In this document: positions 20,146 to 29,352 of the stretch, one piece after another
How positions within the stretch are numbered: position 1 is the first letter of the stretch
How the letters are laid out: every line of letters starts with the position of its first letter
Origin: Hydractinia symbiolongicarpus
Lineage: Eukaryota > Cnidaria > Hydrozoa > Anthoathecata > Hydractiniidae
Direction of reading: 5' to 3'
Assembly: GCF_029227915.1 (NCBI RefSeq)
Contig: NC_079880.1
Span: 17,628,001 to 17,692,000 of the forward strand
DNA length: 64,000 nt
Program-made: the position numbers and the translations under genes
The notes under the pieces: model-generated
Told to the model about the DNA's origin: nothing
What the model saw: only the letters and a program-made list of their open reading frames with translations
Databases searched by the model: none

Positions 20146-21765
20146 GTGTTTTCCTGACAAGTTGTTTGTAAATGGTGAACTGCTGTGCGGTGGTAGAGAA
20201 ATTGGTGTAGCCTTTTAATGATTTTTTTGTGATTGTAGGACTTTCAGCAAAAATTAAAACAAAAGTAGATTATAAAAATTATTTACCAAACTGTAATTTC
20301 CAAATGCAAAACTCGATTTTGTCAACAGAAGAGTTACAATATGCGTTCAAAAGCTTAAAAAGAAACAAATCTCCTGGACATGACGACATTAATAGCAATG
20401 TTGTCATCTTCAGCTATTGAAAATGTGCTTCACAATGTTTTTAAAAAATCAATTTCACAAGAGATATTTCCTGATGAACCGAAAAAAGCAAAAGTGATTC
20501 CAATATTTAAATCAGGTAATTCAGAAACGATGTCAAATTACAGGCCTATTTCCATTCTACCCGTATTCTGAAAGATTCTTGAAAAAATTATGCACAACAG
20601 AGTTTTTCTCTTCTTCACCGATAATTCTATCTTTTGTAAGAAACAATTTGGATTTAGAAACAGACACTCCACAGAACATGCGATAATGCAACTTGTGGAC
20701 GACATTCATCAATCTTTTAGTGATGGTAAATTTACTTTGGGTATTTTTATTGACCTATCTAAGACTTTTGATACCGTTGATCACAACATATTATTAGGTA
20801 AACTAAATGCGTATGGAATAAGTGGGGTAACATTAAAATGGTTTAAAAGTTATCTGAGTGAACGAACACAATACATAGATATTGGCAGTGACAAAAAAAC
20901 TAATAAGCTAACAATTAAATGTGGTGTTCCACAAGGTTCAATTCTTGGGCCACTCTTATTTTTAATACATATTAATGATCTAAGCAATTGTTCTGAAATC
21001 CTAAATTCTATTATGTTTGCAGATGACACTAATTTGCTTTACTCCCATAAATGTATTAATACTCTTTTTAAAACTGTAAATACCGAGTTAAACAAATTAT
21101 CGAACTGATTCTCTGCTAATACATTATCCCTAAATATAAAAAAAGCAAAGTATACGTTATTCCACACACCACAAAGAAGAAAGGACTTGCCTATTGCCCT
21201 ACCTAAACTGGAAATAAAAGGAAATCAAATTTCACGGGGGATATCCACTAAATTCTAAGGTGTGATACTTGATGAAAATTTAAAGTAGCACCAACACATA
21301 TCTATTATAAATTTGAAAGTTTCAAAATCTATTGGCATCCTTTACAAATGTCTAATACAATTGTATTACTCTTTTATACATAGTCATACTAATTACGCTA
21401 ACATAGTTTGGGGTAGCACTAATAAAACTAACATACAGTCACTTTACCTTCATCAAAAACATGCTGCAAGAATAATCACTTTTAAAGATAGGCTGACTCA
21501 TTCCAGACCATTACTTCAGTGAATGAAAGCCTTGAATGTATTTCAACTAAATATCTTTCAAACGCTTTGTTTCATGTACAAAGCAAAAAATAATAACACA
21601 CCTGAAGTATTTTCTAACACCTTTCACATTTCTCATAACAAATACACAACAAGATCTGCAGGTCAATACTATCAACCATTTAGGAAAACTAAAAACAGTA
21701 CCGCGGACCACACATTTGGAATAGCTTTAAAGCTTACCTTCCGAGAAAAATCAAGTTGAGTCAAC
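20146..21765 (+). pseudogene. LINE-D, main part: reverse transcriptase and C-terminus
   Basis: Continues the frames of 81-139 and 747-774. Starts FPDKLFVNGELL, then NDFFVIVG. Reverse transcriptase motifs: SPGHDDIN (20375), NYRPISILPVF (20538), KKQFGFRNRHSTEHA, IFIDLSKTFDTVDHNIL (motif A, 20745), CGVPQGSILGPL (motif B, 20922) and MFADDTNLLY (motif C, 21014). The C-terminal part has SFIHSHTNYANIVWG and LHQKHAARIITFKD. Stops and frameshifts near 20215, 20400, 20571, 21108, 21258, 21285 and 21522. Jockey/CR1/Rex1-like group; exact clade not determined. Confidence 0.85.
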
Positions 21766-22069
21766 TTGACCTAAATCGATTCAAAACATCTTCAGAAAAA
21801 ACAATTTAACGTTTATTTTGTTGAAATCGCTACAGTATTCAAGAAACCAGACAATGTTTACCTCGCGTTTTAAATGCATTCACCTCACGCCATTTTGTGA
21901 GTGAGCATTTAACGGTATAATTTATGCGTCTGACGTCACTAGTTAGAAGCTCACATTCAGACCGCCCGGGATGAGAGGCGAAACTTTGCGCATAGAATGT
22001 GATTTGTAAAAAAAAAAAATCCACACGTTTGATGAATAAGGACGAATCCTTTTTTTAAATAATAATAAT
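21766..22069. other. intergenic, no gene seen
   Basis: AT-rich DNA that may include a promoter for the following THAP exon. It contains a GTCTGACGTCAC cAMP-response-like box near 21931 and an (AAT)4 tract at 22060-22070. Confidence 0.4.
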
Positions 22070-22288
22070 ATGGCTTCTTGCGCAGTACCTGGTTGTCTTA
22101 ACCACCAAAAAAACAAGGTGTATCTTTTTTCAACTTTCCCAAAAATGCAAAACAACGAACTATACGGATCAAACTGATCAAGAGAGAGGATATACTTCCA
22201 AAGTATTTAAAGATATGCGAAGCTCATTTCACTTCCGAGTGCTTTGATTTTAGAACTGAGTTTGAAAGAAAAAAACAAGAAGAAGAAG
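22070..22288 (+). pseudogene. THAP zinc-finger exon, frameshifted
   Basis: From ATG 22070: ASCAVPGCLNHQKNK gives the C-x4-C start of a THAP domain; RICEAHF-type chemistry is completed by KICEAHFTSECF near 22216-22251 (C-x2-H). The two halves are in different frames, and an indel in the T6 run near 22117 would reconcile them. A possible splice donor (GTTAGA) follows at 22289. THAP domains bind DNA and occur in P-type, Kolobok and IS4EU transposases and in host regulators derived from them. The invariant Trp expected after the FPK motif was not seen. No downstream exon was found, so it is probably a relic. Confidence 0.6.
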
Positions 22289-22722
22289 GTTAGAAGAATT
22301 TTTCATTTTTATCATTATTCATCGAACTCATACGCTATTATCTAATTCGAATACGTATCACTCGACGAACTCCTCTCCCTATCCTATTATGCACCCACCA
22401 AGTAAACTGTCTATAACGTGCGTACCTATAAGTCCTGAAAATATGAAATAGTGCTTATATTTACTTTATATATTTAATTCTGTAAATATGTTAAAAGACT
22501 GAAAATATTTACTTGTTGGTTACGTTTTCTCGTCGTGGTAGATGACTTGCATTTGTGTCATGGATTCCTACCAATGCGGTCCATAAAACCTCCTTCAAGA
22601 GTATGATGCTGTGGAAGTTTTCATGTTTCTGTAATGCAGTTATCTAAAAAGAGTATGATTTTCACAATAGCGGAACCGCAATACTGACATGTGCCTATAA
22701 ATGCAATATCAAAACTCACCGA
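22289..22722. other. intergenic, no gene seen
   Basis: AT-rich sequence between a plus-strand THAP exon and a minus-strand Cys-rich exon. No open frame or repeat of note. Confidence 0.4.
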
Positions 22723-22986
22723 TCAAATTAAAATAGTCGCGGATTCTAACTCGCAACAGCAAAGACACTCCGCTTCGCTCGGCATTTCCTTACATTTTCC
22801 ACACTTGCACCACATGCTCACAGCAACATCAACACGTGAAGCGACTTCTTCTTGATCAGTATCCTCATCACAGCTCTCCCAGCTGGAATCCGAGTCAGTA
22901 CTTGGTTTAGTATTTCGCCTGATAGGCTCAAATTGAAATCCTACCACATTTTTTTTTTTTTGCTTTACAACTTCTGGGTATTGCAA
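22723..22986 (-). pseudogene. P2X7-tail-like Cys-rich exon
   Basis: An 87-codon frame from ATG 22986. It contains FQFEPIRR, an acidic Ser-rich linker, then WCKCGKCKEMPSEAECLCCC, the spacing of Cys residues seen in the cytoplasmic (ballast) zinc domain of P2X7 receptors and in many cnidarian proteins that lack the channel. The frame stops after LESATILI, where the family would continue. No P2X transmembrane segments are nearby, so this is either one exon of a cnidarian-type P2X7C-domain gene or a relic of a transposon carrying that domain. Confidence 0.5.
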
Positions 22987-23759
22987 TTGAATGATGATTA
23001 CTCAACCGAGGTTAGTATTCATTTTCAAAGTTTTCTGAAATTTTCACGGCGGTAAACATACTCATCACCAATGAATTTCACTAGTAAAGTTTGAGTAAAA
23101 AATTCCAATGCGGCAGATGATTTACGATCTTCTAACAGGTGACGTCAGAGTACTCAAAGGTGAAGAAATTTATGAAACAATATGGCGGATGGTTTACCTC
23201 GTGTCGAAGGTGAATTTTTAAATCTTTGAATAGGCATTATTAACTTTATATTCGTAAATCACGTATGAATATAAGCCAATTTAGGTCAACATGATTTTTA
23301 TCGGGAGGTAAGCTTTAACAAAATTAAGAAGTCAATTTTTGTATCTACTTCAATGAACATATTTCGATGTAAATTGAAAAATTTACTTTTATTTAAATTA
23401 GAAAGCGAAACGTCTTTCTTCTAATTTAAATTCTTTTTCTTTAATTTTAATTTCATTTTCATTTTTTTAATTTCATTATACTTTTGTTATTTACACATAG
23501 CTATATTGATTAGGACATATATGTTTTTAATAAACTTGTTTGTAACGTTAAACAGTAAATAGCTACCTTCCCACAAACAGGTATCGCGGAACTACGCTTT
23601 GCGTAGAAATAACAGGTTCTCGATGATAAGTCTACTTTTGTCTTCTGCGACTCACCTGGCTTAGTAAGGAAAGTTGCAATTAATCTGTAGTATTGTATAT
23701 GTTACGTATATTATATAAGTCTATGGAATATTTTGTAATAATACGTTTTTTATGCGAAA
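22987..23759. other. intergenic, no gene seen
   Basis: AT-rich, no coding signal. Contains the mirrored stretch TCTTCTAATTTAAATTCTTT near 23417 and homopolymer runs. Nothing else supported. Confidence 0.4.
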
Positions 23760-23764
23760 TATAC

Positions 23765-23945
23765 CTACCTACCTACATACATACATACATTCAGAACATT
23801 CAGATACTCAGAATTAATTGAACTTACTGAACCTTGAACTTGAATTTACTTATCGGTGAACTTAATAGTGAAATTATTGGTGAACCTAATAGTGAACTTG
23901 ATAGTAGTGAACTTATCAAAGAATTTATTACTGAACTTTTATTAG
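23765..23945. repeat. TACC/TACA microsatellite and GTGAACTT-type imperfect tandem repeat
   Basis: 23765-23791 is a (TACC)n then (TACA)n run. 23822-23945 repeats AATAGTGAA / GGTGAACCT-like units of about 24 bp (for example CTTAATAGTGAAATTATTGG, then CCTAATAGTGAACTTGATAG). The translation looks like a protein repeat, but there is no independent evidence for a gene. Confidence 0.7.
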
Positions 23946-24051
23946 TGAAATTACGGAATTTTTTGAGCCAGCTTCAAAACAAAATGACAGAGGTTTCTCT
24001 AGCTTTTTTCTTCTAGAGTTTTTTTCTCGATCACACGTTACCACCGCTATT

Positions 24052-24465
24052 GTGAACCCCGCATATAAAAACTGTCGCTGTATGGTACTTTTACTTTCTG
24101 GTGATGTTGAAACTAATCTGGGCCCTTTCACTATTCTAAAGTCGGTACAGGGATCTTTTCATCAAGGGGATGTTAGGCTTGGAACTTTTATTGGTATACA
24201 ATGTATGTGTAATTCCCTGTTTGCGATCGTTTGGTCGCCTCTTAAAAAAGTTTCTTTTTGGAATCCAGGTGATCTTGGTCATATCCTCTCCGAAGGAACA
24301 AAGTGGAACACAAACCTAGGGTACACAAACCAGTGCTTAAGCGCAAGTGAGCTCCCAATAGTTTGGTTCTTGAAAACGAGGTCTATGGTGGCCGAGAGCT
24401 GCCACGCAAAAATATGTCTTTTTAAAATAGTTTTGATAACAAAATTAAAATCAAATTCAGAATGA
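24052..24465 (+). pseudogene. 2A-like motif followed by GIQC-type peptidase-like domain (relic)
   Basis: The frame NPAYKNCRCMVLLLSGDVE then TNLGP matches the 2A-like signature SGDVETNPGP found in front of LINE and other invertebrate ORFs, but the critical Pro is Leu (CTG in place of CCG), so ribosome skipping should be lost. It is followed by VQGSFHQGDVRLG and GIQCMCNSLFAIVW, then FWNPGDLGHILSEG, a domain recognised in cnidarian mobile-element proteins, with a conserved Cys that could be a thiol-peptidase nucleophile. The frame remains open to 24465 but loses resemblance after about 24360. The element it belonged to cannot be determined. Confidence 0.5.
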
Positions 24466-25027
24466 ATTTCATTTAAAAACAAATTTAAAGTTGTTTTACT
24501 TTTTATTTTTGTTTTAGTTTCAAATCATTTTAAATTTAGTAAATCGCATTTGTTTTTCCGATTTGTTTTCATTTCATTTTAATTTCAACTAAATGTTATA
24601 GTTCAAAACCACAGTGACAATATGGCTGTTCTGCCCAATGGAAGGTGCCCTGTCTTGAGACTGGCCAGGCCAATAATCTGACAGTGACAAATGGGTAGTC
24701 AGTCTTAAGACTAGACTGCCCAATCTACAGACATACATGTCCAATCTTAGAACAATTGTGGAAAACAAAGAGAACAGTGACAATTTTAGACTGTACCTCT
24801 TAAAATAACTTTAAATTGAACTTTTCTTGGCAAATCTAAATGCAAAATGTATAATACGTGCTAGCTAGCTACGATTTTTACTATGCCCAACAACTGGCCT
24901 GGTCAATTTAATAGTTTTTTGTTTATCATATACCCCAAATATGATGTTTTAATGTGCCTGAGAATGGTTGTTGGGTCTTGCAAACAACAGAGCTTGTGTG
25001 ACATAACCCTTCTTTAAAATTTAAAAG
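24466..25027. other. intergenic or intronic, no gene seen
   Basis: T- and A-rich tracts. 24600-24780 repeats the phrase CAGTGACAA three times and CCCAATCT-like phrases. The end (TTTAAAATTTAAAAG at 25013-25027) could be a splice acceptor for the exon that follows. Confidence 0.4.
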
Positions 25028-25270
25028 GTGTCTAAAGATGGGCCTACGGAACACTTTGCCAGAGAAGCCAAGCAGAAACGAATACGAAAAGGAAAGCAGA
25101 AGGATGGGAACAGTTCAGCAACTATAGGTGTTGTTTCTAACATTTTAATTGAATATGAAATGATAGTTCAGAGGCTTTGTAGCAATTTGTCAGGCAAAGC
25201 TATGAAATATGAAAGGCTTGGACCTCAGGAATTTGTTCCATACATATATGATGAACTATCAATCCATAAC
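25028..25270 (+). CDS. Gene H, fragment 1 (unidentified cnidarian-type gene)
   Basis: Open from a possible acceptor at 25027. Residues: THE basic stretch EAKQKRIRKGKQKDG, then IGVVSNILIEYEMIVQRLCS and LGPQEFVPYIYDELSIHN. The family resembles multi-copy cnidarian proteins of unknown function; I cannot name a domain. LINE-A copy 1 interrupts the frame exactly after SIHN, and the same frame continues at 28062 (MKKACYEHF). The gene is therefore older than LINE-A and element X. It could be a host gene or an ancient element. Confidence 0.55.
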
Positions 25271-28020
25271 AGGAGGAGTTGGCATATTCGTTGCAGAGAA
25301 GTGGATAGAAAAAGTAATAGATATTATGCGTGTTAATAGTCGTATTATAGTGATAAAGTTTTTGATAGGTAATAGGATTGTCACTTTTCTGTTTATGCTC
25401 CACAGTGTAGACTCAGTGAGGAAGATAAAGATAAGTTTTATGATGAGTTAATAGAAGTCACATCAAAGTTTGGAGACACTGAACTCGTCATGGTTGGCGG
25501 CGACTTTAATGGTCACGATGGGAAGTCATCTGAAGGTTATAGAGGTGTGCATGGAGGCTATGGATTTGGGAGCAGAAATAAGGAAGGGGAGAGGTTGCTT
25601 GAGTTTGGAATGGCGACGGACATGGTGGTTTGCAAAACATCATTCAGTAAGAGACAGAGTAGGCTGATAACATATGAGTCAGGTGGTTGTAAGACACAGA
25701 TAGATTACTTCCTGGTTAGAAAGTCAGACAAGAAAGTGGTGAAGGACGTGAGAGTTATATCGGGGGAAGAGTGTTTCCCAGCATAGGTTGCTGGTTTGTG
25801 ATATTATCTTGAAGAGTGTTAAAGAAGCCAAGGGAAAGTACAGGCCCCGTCGTAAAGTCTGGAAGCTGAAGGAAGAGATTGTAGCAAGACAATTTAGTGC
25901 AAAAGTGCAGCAGCTAGCCCACAATGGTCAGTGTGATAATGACAATGTTGAAAGTACTTGGACTACTTTGAAGAATTGTCTTCTAGAAGCTTCTGATGAT
26001 ACCTTTGGGTGGACGAAAGGACCAGCTAGACATAGACAGACCTGGTGATGGAATAATGAGGTTGACCAGTGTATAAAGGAAAAGAGGAAACTTTGGAAAG
26101 AGTGGAAGTCAGGTGGTAGTAAAAATATTTACTTAGAAGCTAAGCGACGTGCTCGTACAGCAGTGTATAAGGCAAAATCAGAAGCAGAGAGAAACAGATT
26201 TACAGATGTGTTAAGAAGGGAAGACCAGCGCAATGAGGTATTCAAGATAGCAAAGCAAATGAAGAAGACTAATCAAGATGTTGTAGGTGAGAAGTGTATA
26301 CGTAATGATGAAAGTGTTTTGGCTAGCACAAAGGAGGAGAAAAAGGTAGCTTGGAAGAACTATTATCAGAGGTTGCTTAACACTGAGTTTGATTGCGATG
26401 AGGATAATTTGTCTGATGATGATGTTGTAGAAGGGTCAGCTATGCAGATCAAGACATAATGGGTAGTGGAGGCTATTAGGAAATTGAAGATTGGCAAGTC
26501 TGCAGGAGTATCAGGTATTGTTGCAGAGATGGTAAAAGCATCTGGATATATTGGAGCTGAGCTTATTACAAGTTTTGCTAATCAAATTATAAAGGATGGT
26601 GCTATTCCGAGTGAGTGGCAGTCGAGTGTAATAGTGAATTGTTTCAAGGGCAAGGGTGATGCATTAGAAAGAGGTAACTATAGAGGTTTGAAGTTAGTTG
26701 ATTAAGTAACGAAAGTTTTTGAAAGAGTGATTGATAAGTTACTTAGAGAAAGAATTGATATAGATAAGATGCAATTTGGTTTTGTTCTATGGCGTGGCAC
26801 TGCAGATGCAATATTTTTACTCAGACAGCTTCAAGAAAAGTACTTAGGAAAGAGAAAGAATCTCTATTTTGCCTTTGTAGATTTAGAGAAAGCTTTTGAT
26901 AGAGTGTCACGTAAAGTTATTTGGTGGGCTATGAGAAAAATAGGTGTGGATGAGTGGCTAGTTACGATAGTACAGTCTATGTACAGCAATGCTTAAAGTC
27001 GTGTCAGGATTAACGATTCACTTAGTGATGAATTTAGTGTAAATGTTGGTGTACATCAGGGTTCTGTACTTAGTCCTTTGTTGTTTGTTCTAGTCTTGCG
27101 CTGTCGATGGAGTTCAGAACAGGTTGTCCATGGGAGTTATTGTATGCAGATAATTTGGTTCTCATAGCAGAGTCGAAGGAAGAATTAGTTGAAAAGTTTG
27201 AGAAGTGGAAGAAAGGACTAGAAGAGAAAGGGCTAAGGGTGAACACAGCAAAGTCTAAAGTCATGATTAGTAGCATTGCAGCCAAGTGTGACCTTGTAGT
27301 TGGAAAGTGGCCTTGTGGAGTTTGCAGGAAAGGGGTTGGTAGTAACTCAATTTTTTGTCAGACTTGCAAGCATTGGGTACATAAGAAGTGCAGTAATATT
27401 GGTGGAAGGTTAGAGCTGACATTCTGTTTGTATGCAAGCGTTGCAAAGGTGAGATTATAGAGACTGAAGTATTTCCAGCTTCAATGATGTGCAACAGTGG
27501 CTCGTTAGAGATAGTTGAGAACTTCTGTTACTTAGGTGATATGTTCAAAAGTTCAGAGAGTTACTTTCTTTGTTGACTAACAGAGTCTTGTCAATTGAGT
27601 TGAAAGGTAGGTTTTATGAGGCATGTTTAAGAAGTGTTATGTTGTACGGTAGTGAGACATGGGCAGTGAAGCAGGAAGATCTTGACCGTTTAGAAAGAAA
27701 TGATATGAGAATGGTAAGGTGGATGTGTAACGCCAGCCTGAGAGACAGAAAGAGTTCAGATGAGCTAAGAAGCAGGCTAAGTATTCGTAGAATTAAAGAT
27801 GTTATCCAGATAAGAAGATTGAATTGGCTGGGGCACTTGGAAAGAATGGAGGGGATAATTGGGTAAGAAAGTGTATAGACTTGATAGTTCCTGGGGCAAA
27901 GTCCAGAGGCAGACCGAGATAGACTTGGCAGGAGGTTATAAGGACAGACTTGATACAGAGGAAGTTGAGTTTAGATCTAACACAGATCAGATTGGAAGAG
28001 GGTCCAACCCATGCTAGCAT
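25271..28020 (+). pseudogene. LINE-A endonuclease/reverse transcriptase ORF with PHD-like finger
   Basis: Endonuclease part: GGVGIFVAEKWIEKVI, VMVGGDFNGHDG (25491) and YESGGCKTQIDYFLVR, ending in a His-containing segment near 25785. Reverse transcriptase: RKLKIGKSAGVSGIVAEM (26479), MQFGFVLWRGTADAIFLL, FAFVDLEKAFDRVSRKV (motif A, 26872), VHQGSVLSPLL (motif B, 27053) and LLYADNLVLIAES (motif C, 27140, YADN for the usual YADD). A Cys-rich finger follows, PCGVCRKGVGSNSIFCQTCK then HWVHKKC, before a C-terminal MVRWMCNASLRDRKSSDEL domain. Stops and frameshifts occur throughout (for example 25336, 25786, 26048, 26459, 26705, 26996). Confidence 0.85.
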
Positions 28021-28061
28021 AGAAAACGGACGTTAAGCCGAGAATGATGATGATGATGATC
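25271..28061 (+). mobile_element. LINE-A copy 1 (APE-type LINE, 5'-truncated)
   Basis: Inserted in gene H. The junction is seen because host codons ATCCATAAC at 25262-25270 rejoin ATGAAAAAAGCT at 28065, with AAC present on both sides. It begins inside the endonuclease domain and ends in a GAT microsatellite (28043-28060), a typical LINE tail. A second, shorter copy lies in opposite orientation at 49640-50991. Confidence 0.85.
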
Positions 28062-28108
28062 AACATGAAAAAAGCTTGTTATGAACACTTTTCTTTTAAG
28101 ATTCAATT
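28062..28108 (+). CDS. Gene H, fragment 2
   Basis: Forty-seven bases that continue the gene H frame (HNMKKACYEHFSFKIQ) between LINE-A copy 1 and element X. Ends with AATT, the target duplication of X, repeated at 62339-62342. Confidence 0.6.
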
Positions 28109-28470
28109 CGCTACCTTAGTTCTAAATGTGCCTAAGTCCAGGTCCCCAACAATTCTAAAGGGGCCTAAGTCCATTTTTATGAAAATTGAGGATTTTGATT
28201 TTTTTGAATCTCTGGATCACTGGCTTTCTTTTGATGTGTCTGAAGTATGGGTTTTGAGGTTAGAAAATCTTGAAAATTGATCACAAACCTTTGATAAATA
28301 ACATATTTAATTTTAAAAAGGCCTAAGTCCATTAAGGTTTTAGTACATATGGGCCTAAGTCCATCTGGATGAAATGTTTCTGTTCTAAAAAAGCCTAAGT
28401 CCATGGAAAAGGCCCTAAGTCCATATTAAATTCAATTTAAATAAAAGCAGAAGGACCTAAGTCCATTTAG
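28109..28470. repeat. Element X left terminus with CCTAAGTCCA subterminal array
   Basis: The inverted terminal repeat is followed by seven copies of (G/A)CCTAAGTCCA, six of them with a following T: near 28130, 28162, 28321, 28352, 28392, 28410 and 28450. They are irregularly spaced. Such arrays usually bind the transposase. Confidence 0.85.
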
Positions 28471-29049
28471 AACAGCCAAGCATTATGGTTGGTTGTAAGT
28501 AGATGAAAAAATTGAATATAGTGTATTAATGATTTAATGGTGGTAAAGAAAAGCAACAAAAGCTGGATAGTGTGTTTTCATATGTGGTTATTAGAAGAAG
28601 AATATTTTGGTTTGTATTAGAACTTTTCCGTTACTTTATTCATGTTTTCAGATTTAGTTGAATTTAACCAAGCGAAATCAAATGGGTTTATCTTAATTCA
28701 TTTCTAAATATTTCAATTACAGTAGCTGGGGATAAAATAAAGAAAGACTCTTTATGCTCTCTGCCAGAATAAAATCTCAGAAGACATAACATTACATTGC
28801 AAGACAGGCCCAGGATTATAAGTTTGATCTTAGCTGGTGAATTGCCAAAAAAACCTAAAAAAACAACAGCTAAAGGGCTTAAAAATGATTGCATTTGGCT
28901 GAAACTGGTAAAACTTGAGTGAATATGTGGGGGAACCTTTTTTTGCCTTCGTAGTTTTTTTCTAAAAAAGTTTTGTTTTAGTTTCGTAAGCGGGCCAGTG
29001 TGGTTAGCATGTTAGACAATATATTGTTTTAGTTAGTAGAAAAGTAAAA

Positions 29050-29115
29050 ATGGGCACCAGAAGTTGGTGTTCTGAAGTAAAGTATAAAGTTGGAGAAAAG
29101 TGTCATATTAGGGCT
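29050..29115 (+). CDS. Element X transposase, fragment 1 (N-terminus)
   Basis: Starts ATG 29050 and codes 22 residues (MGTRSWCSEVKYKVGEKCHI, then RA). Gypsy-1 interrupts after codon 22; the frame resumes without loss at 33398 (GYFDKSEA). The 29111-29115 GGGCT is the Gypsy-1 target duplication. Confidence 0.65.
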
Positions 29116-29209
29116 TGTTATAATCGAATCTTTTTAAATCCCCATTGCCGGAACCGACAAATATAAACATAAGACTATTCATAATGGCGGACACGCACAG
29201 TCCCTAACA
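29116..29209 (-). repeat. Gypsy-1 3' LTR
   Basis: 94 bp, begins TGTTATAATC and ends CCCTAACA on the plus strand. Near-identical to 33299-33392. Confidence 0.95.
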
Positions 29210-29352
29210 TTTCCCCTTTAAAGTCCCAACCCAAGCGTGTACTGTCCAAACATAACCCAGCACGTCCATATTAAGTTTCAAACGACCAATCCAGTTCATA
29301 ATGTTCAAACAAAACTTGACACGTCCATTAAGTTCTAACACGAGAAATCCAT

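Noticed and set aside
28062-28470. CCTAAGTCCA repeats considered as a promoter array of a host gene
   Set aside because: Inverted counterparts at 61878-62338 together with the terminal repeat and AATT duplication show that they are transposon termini.
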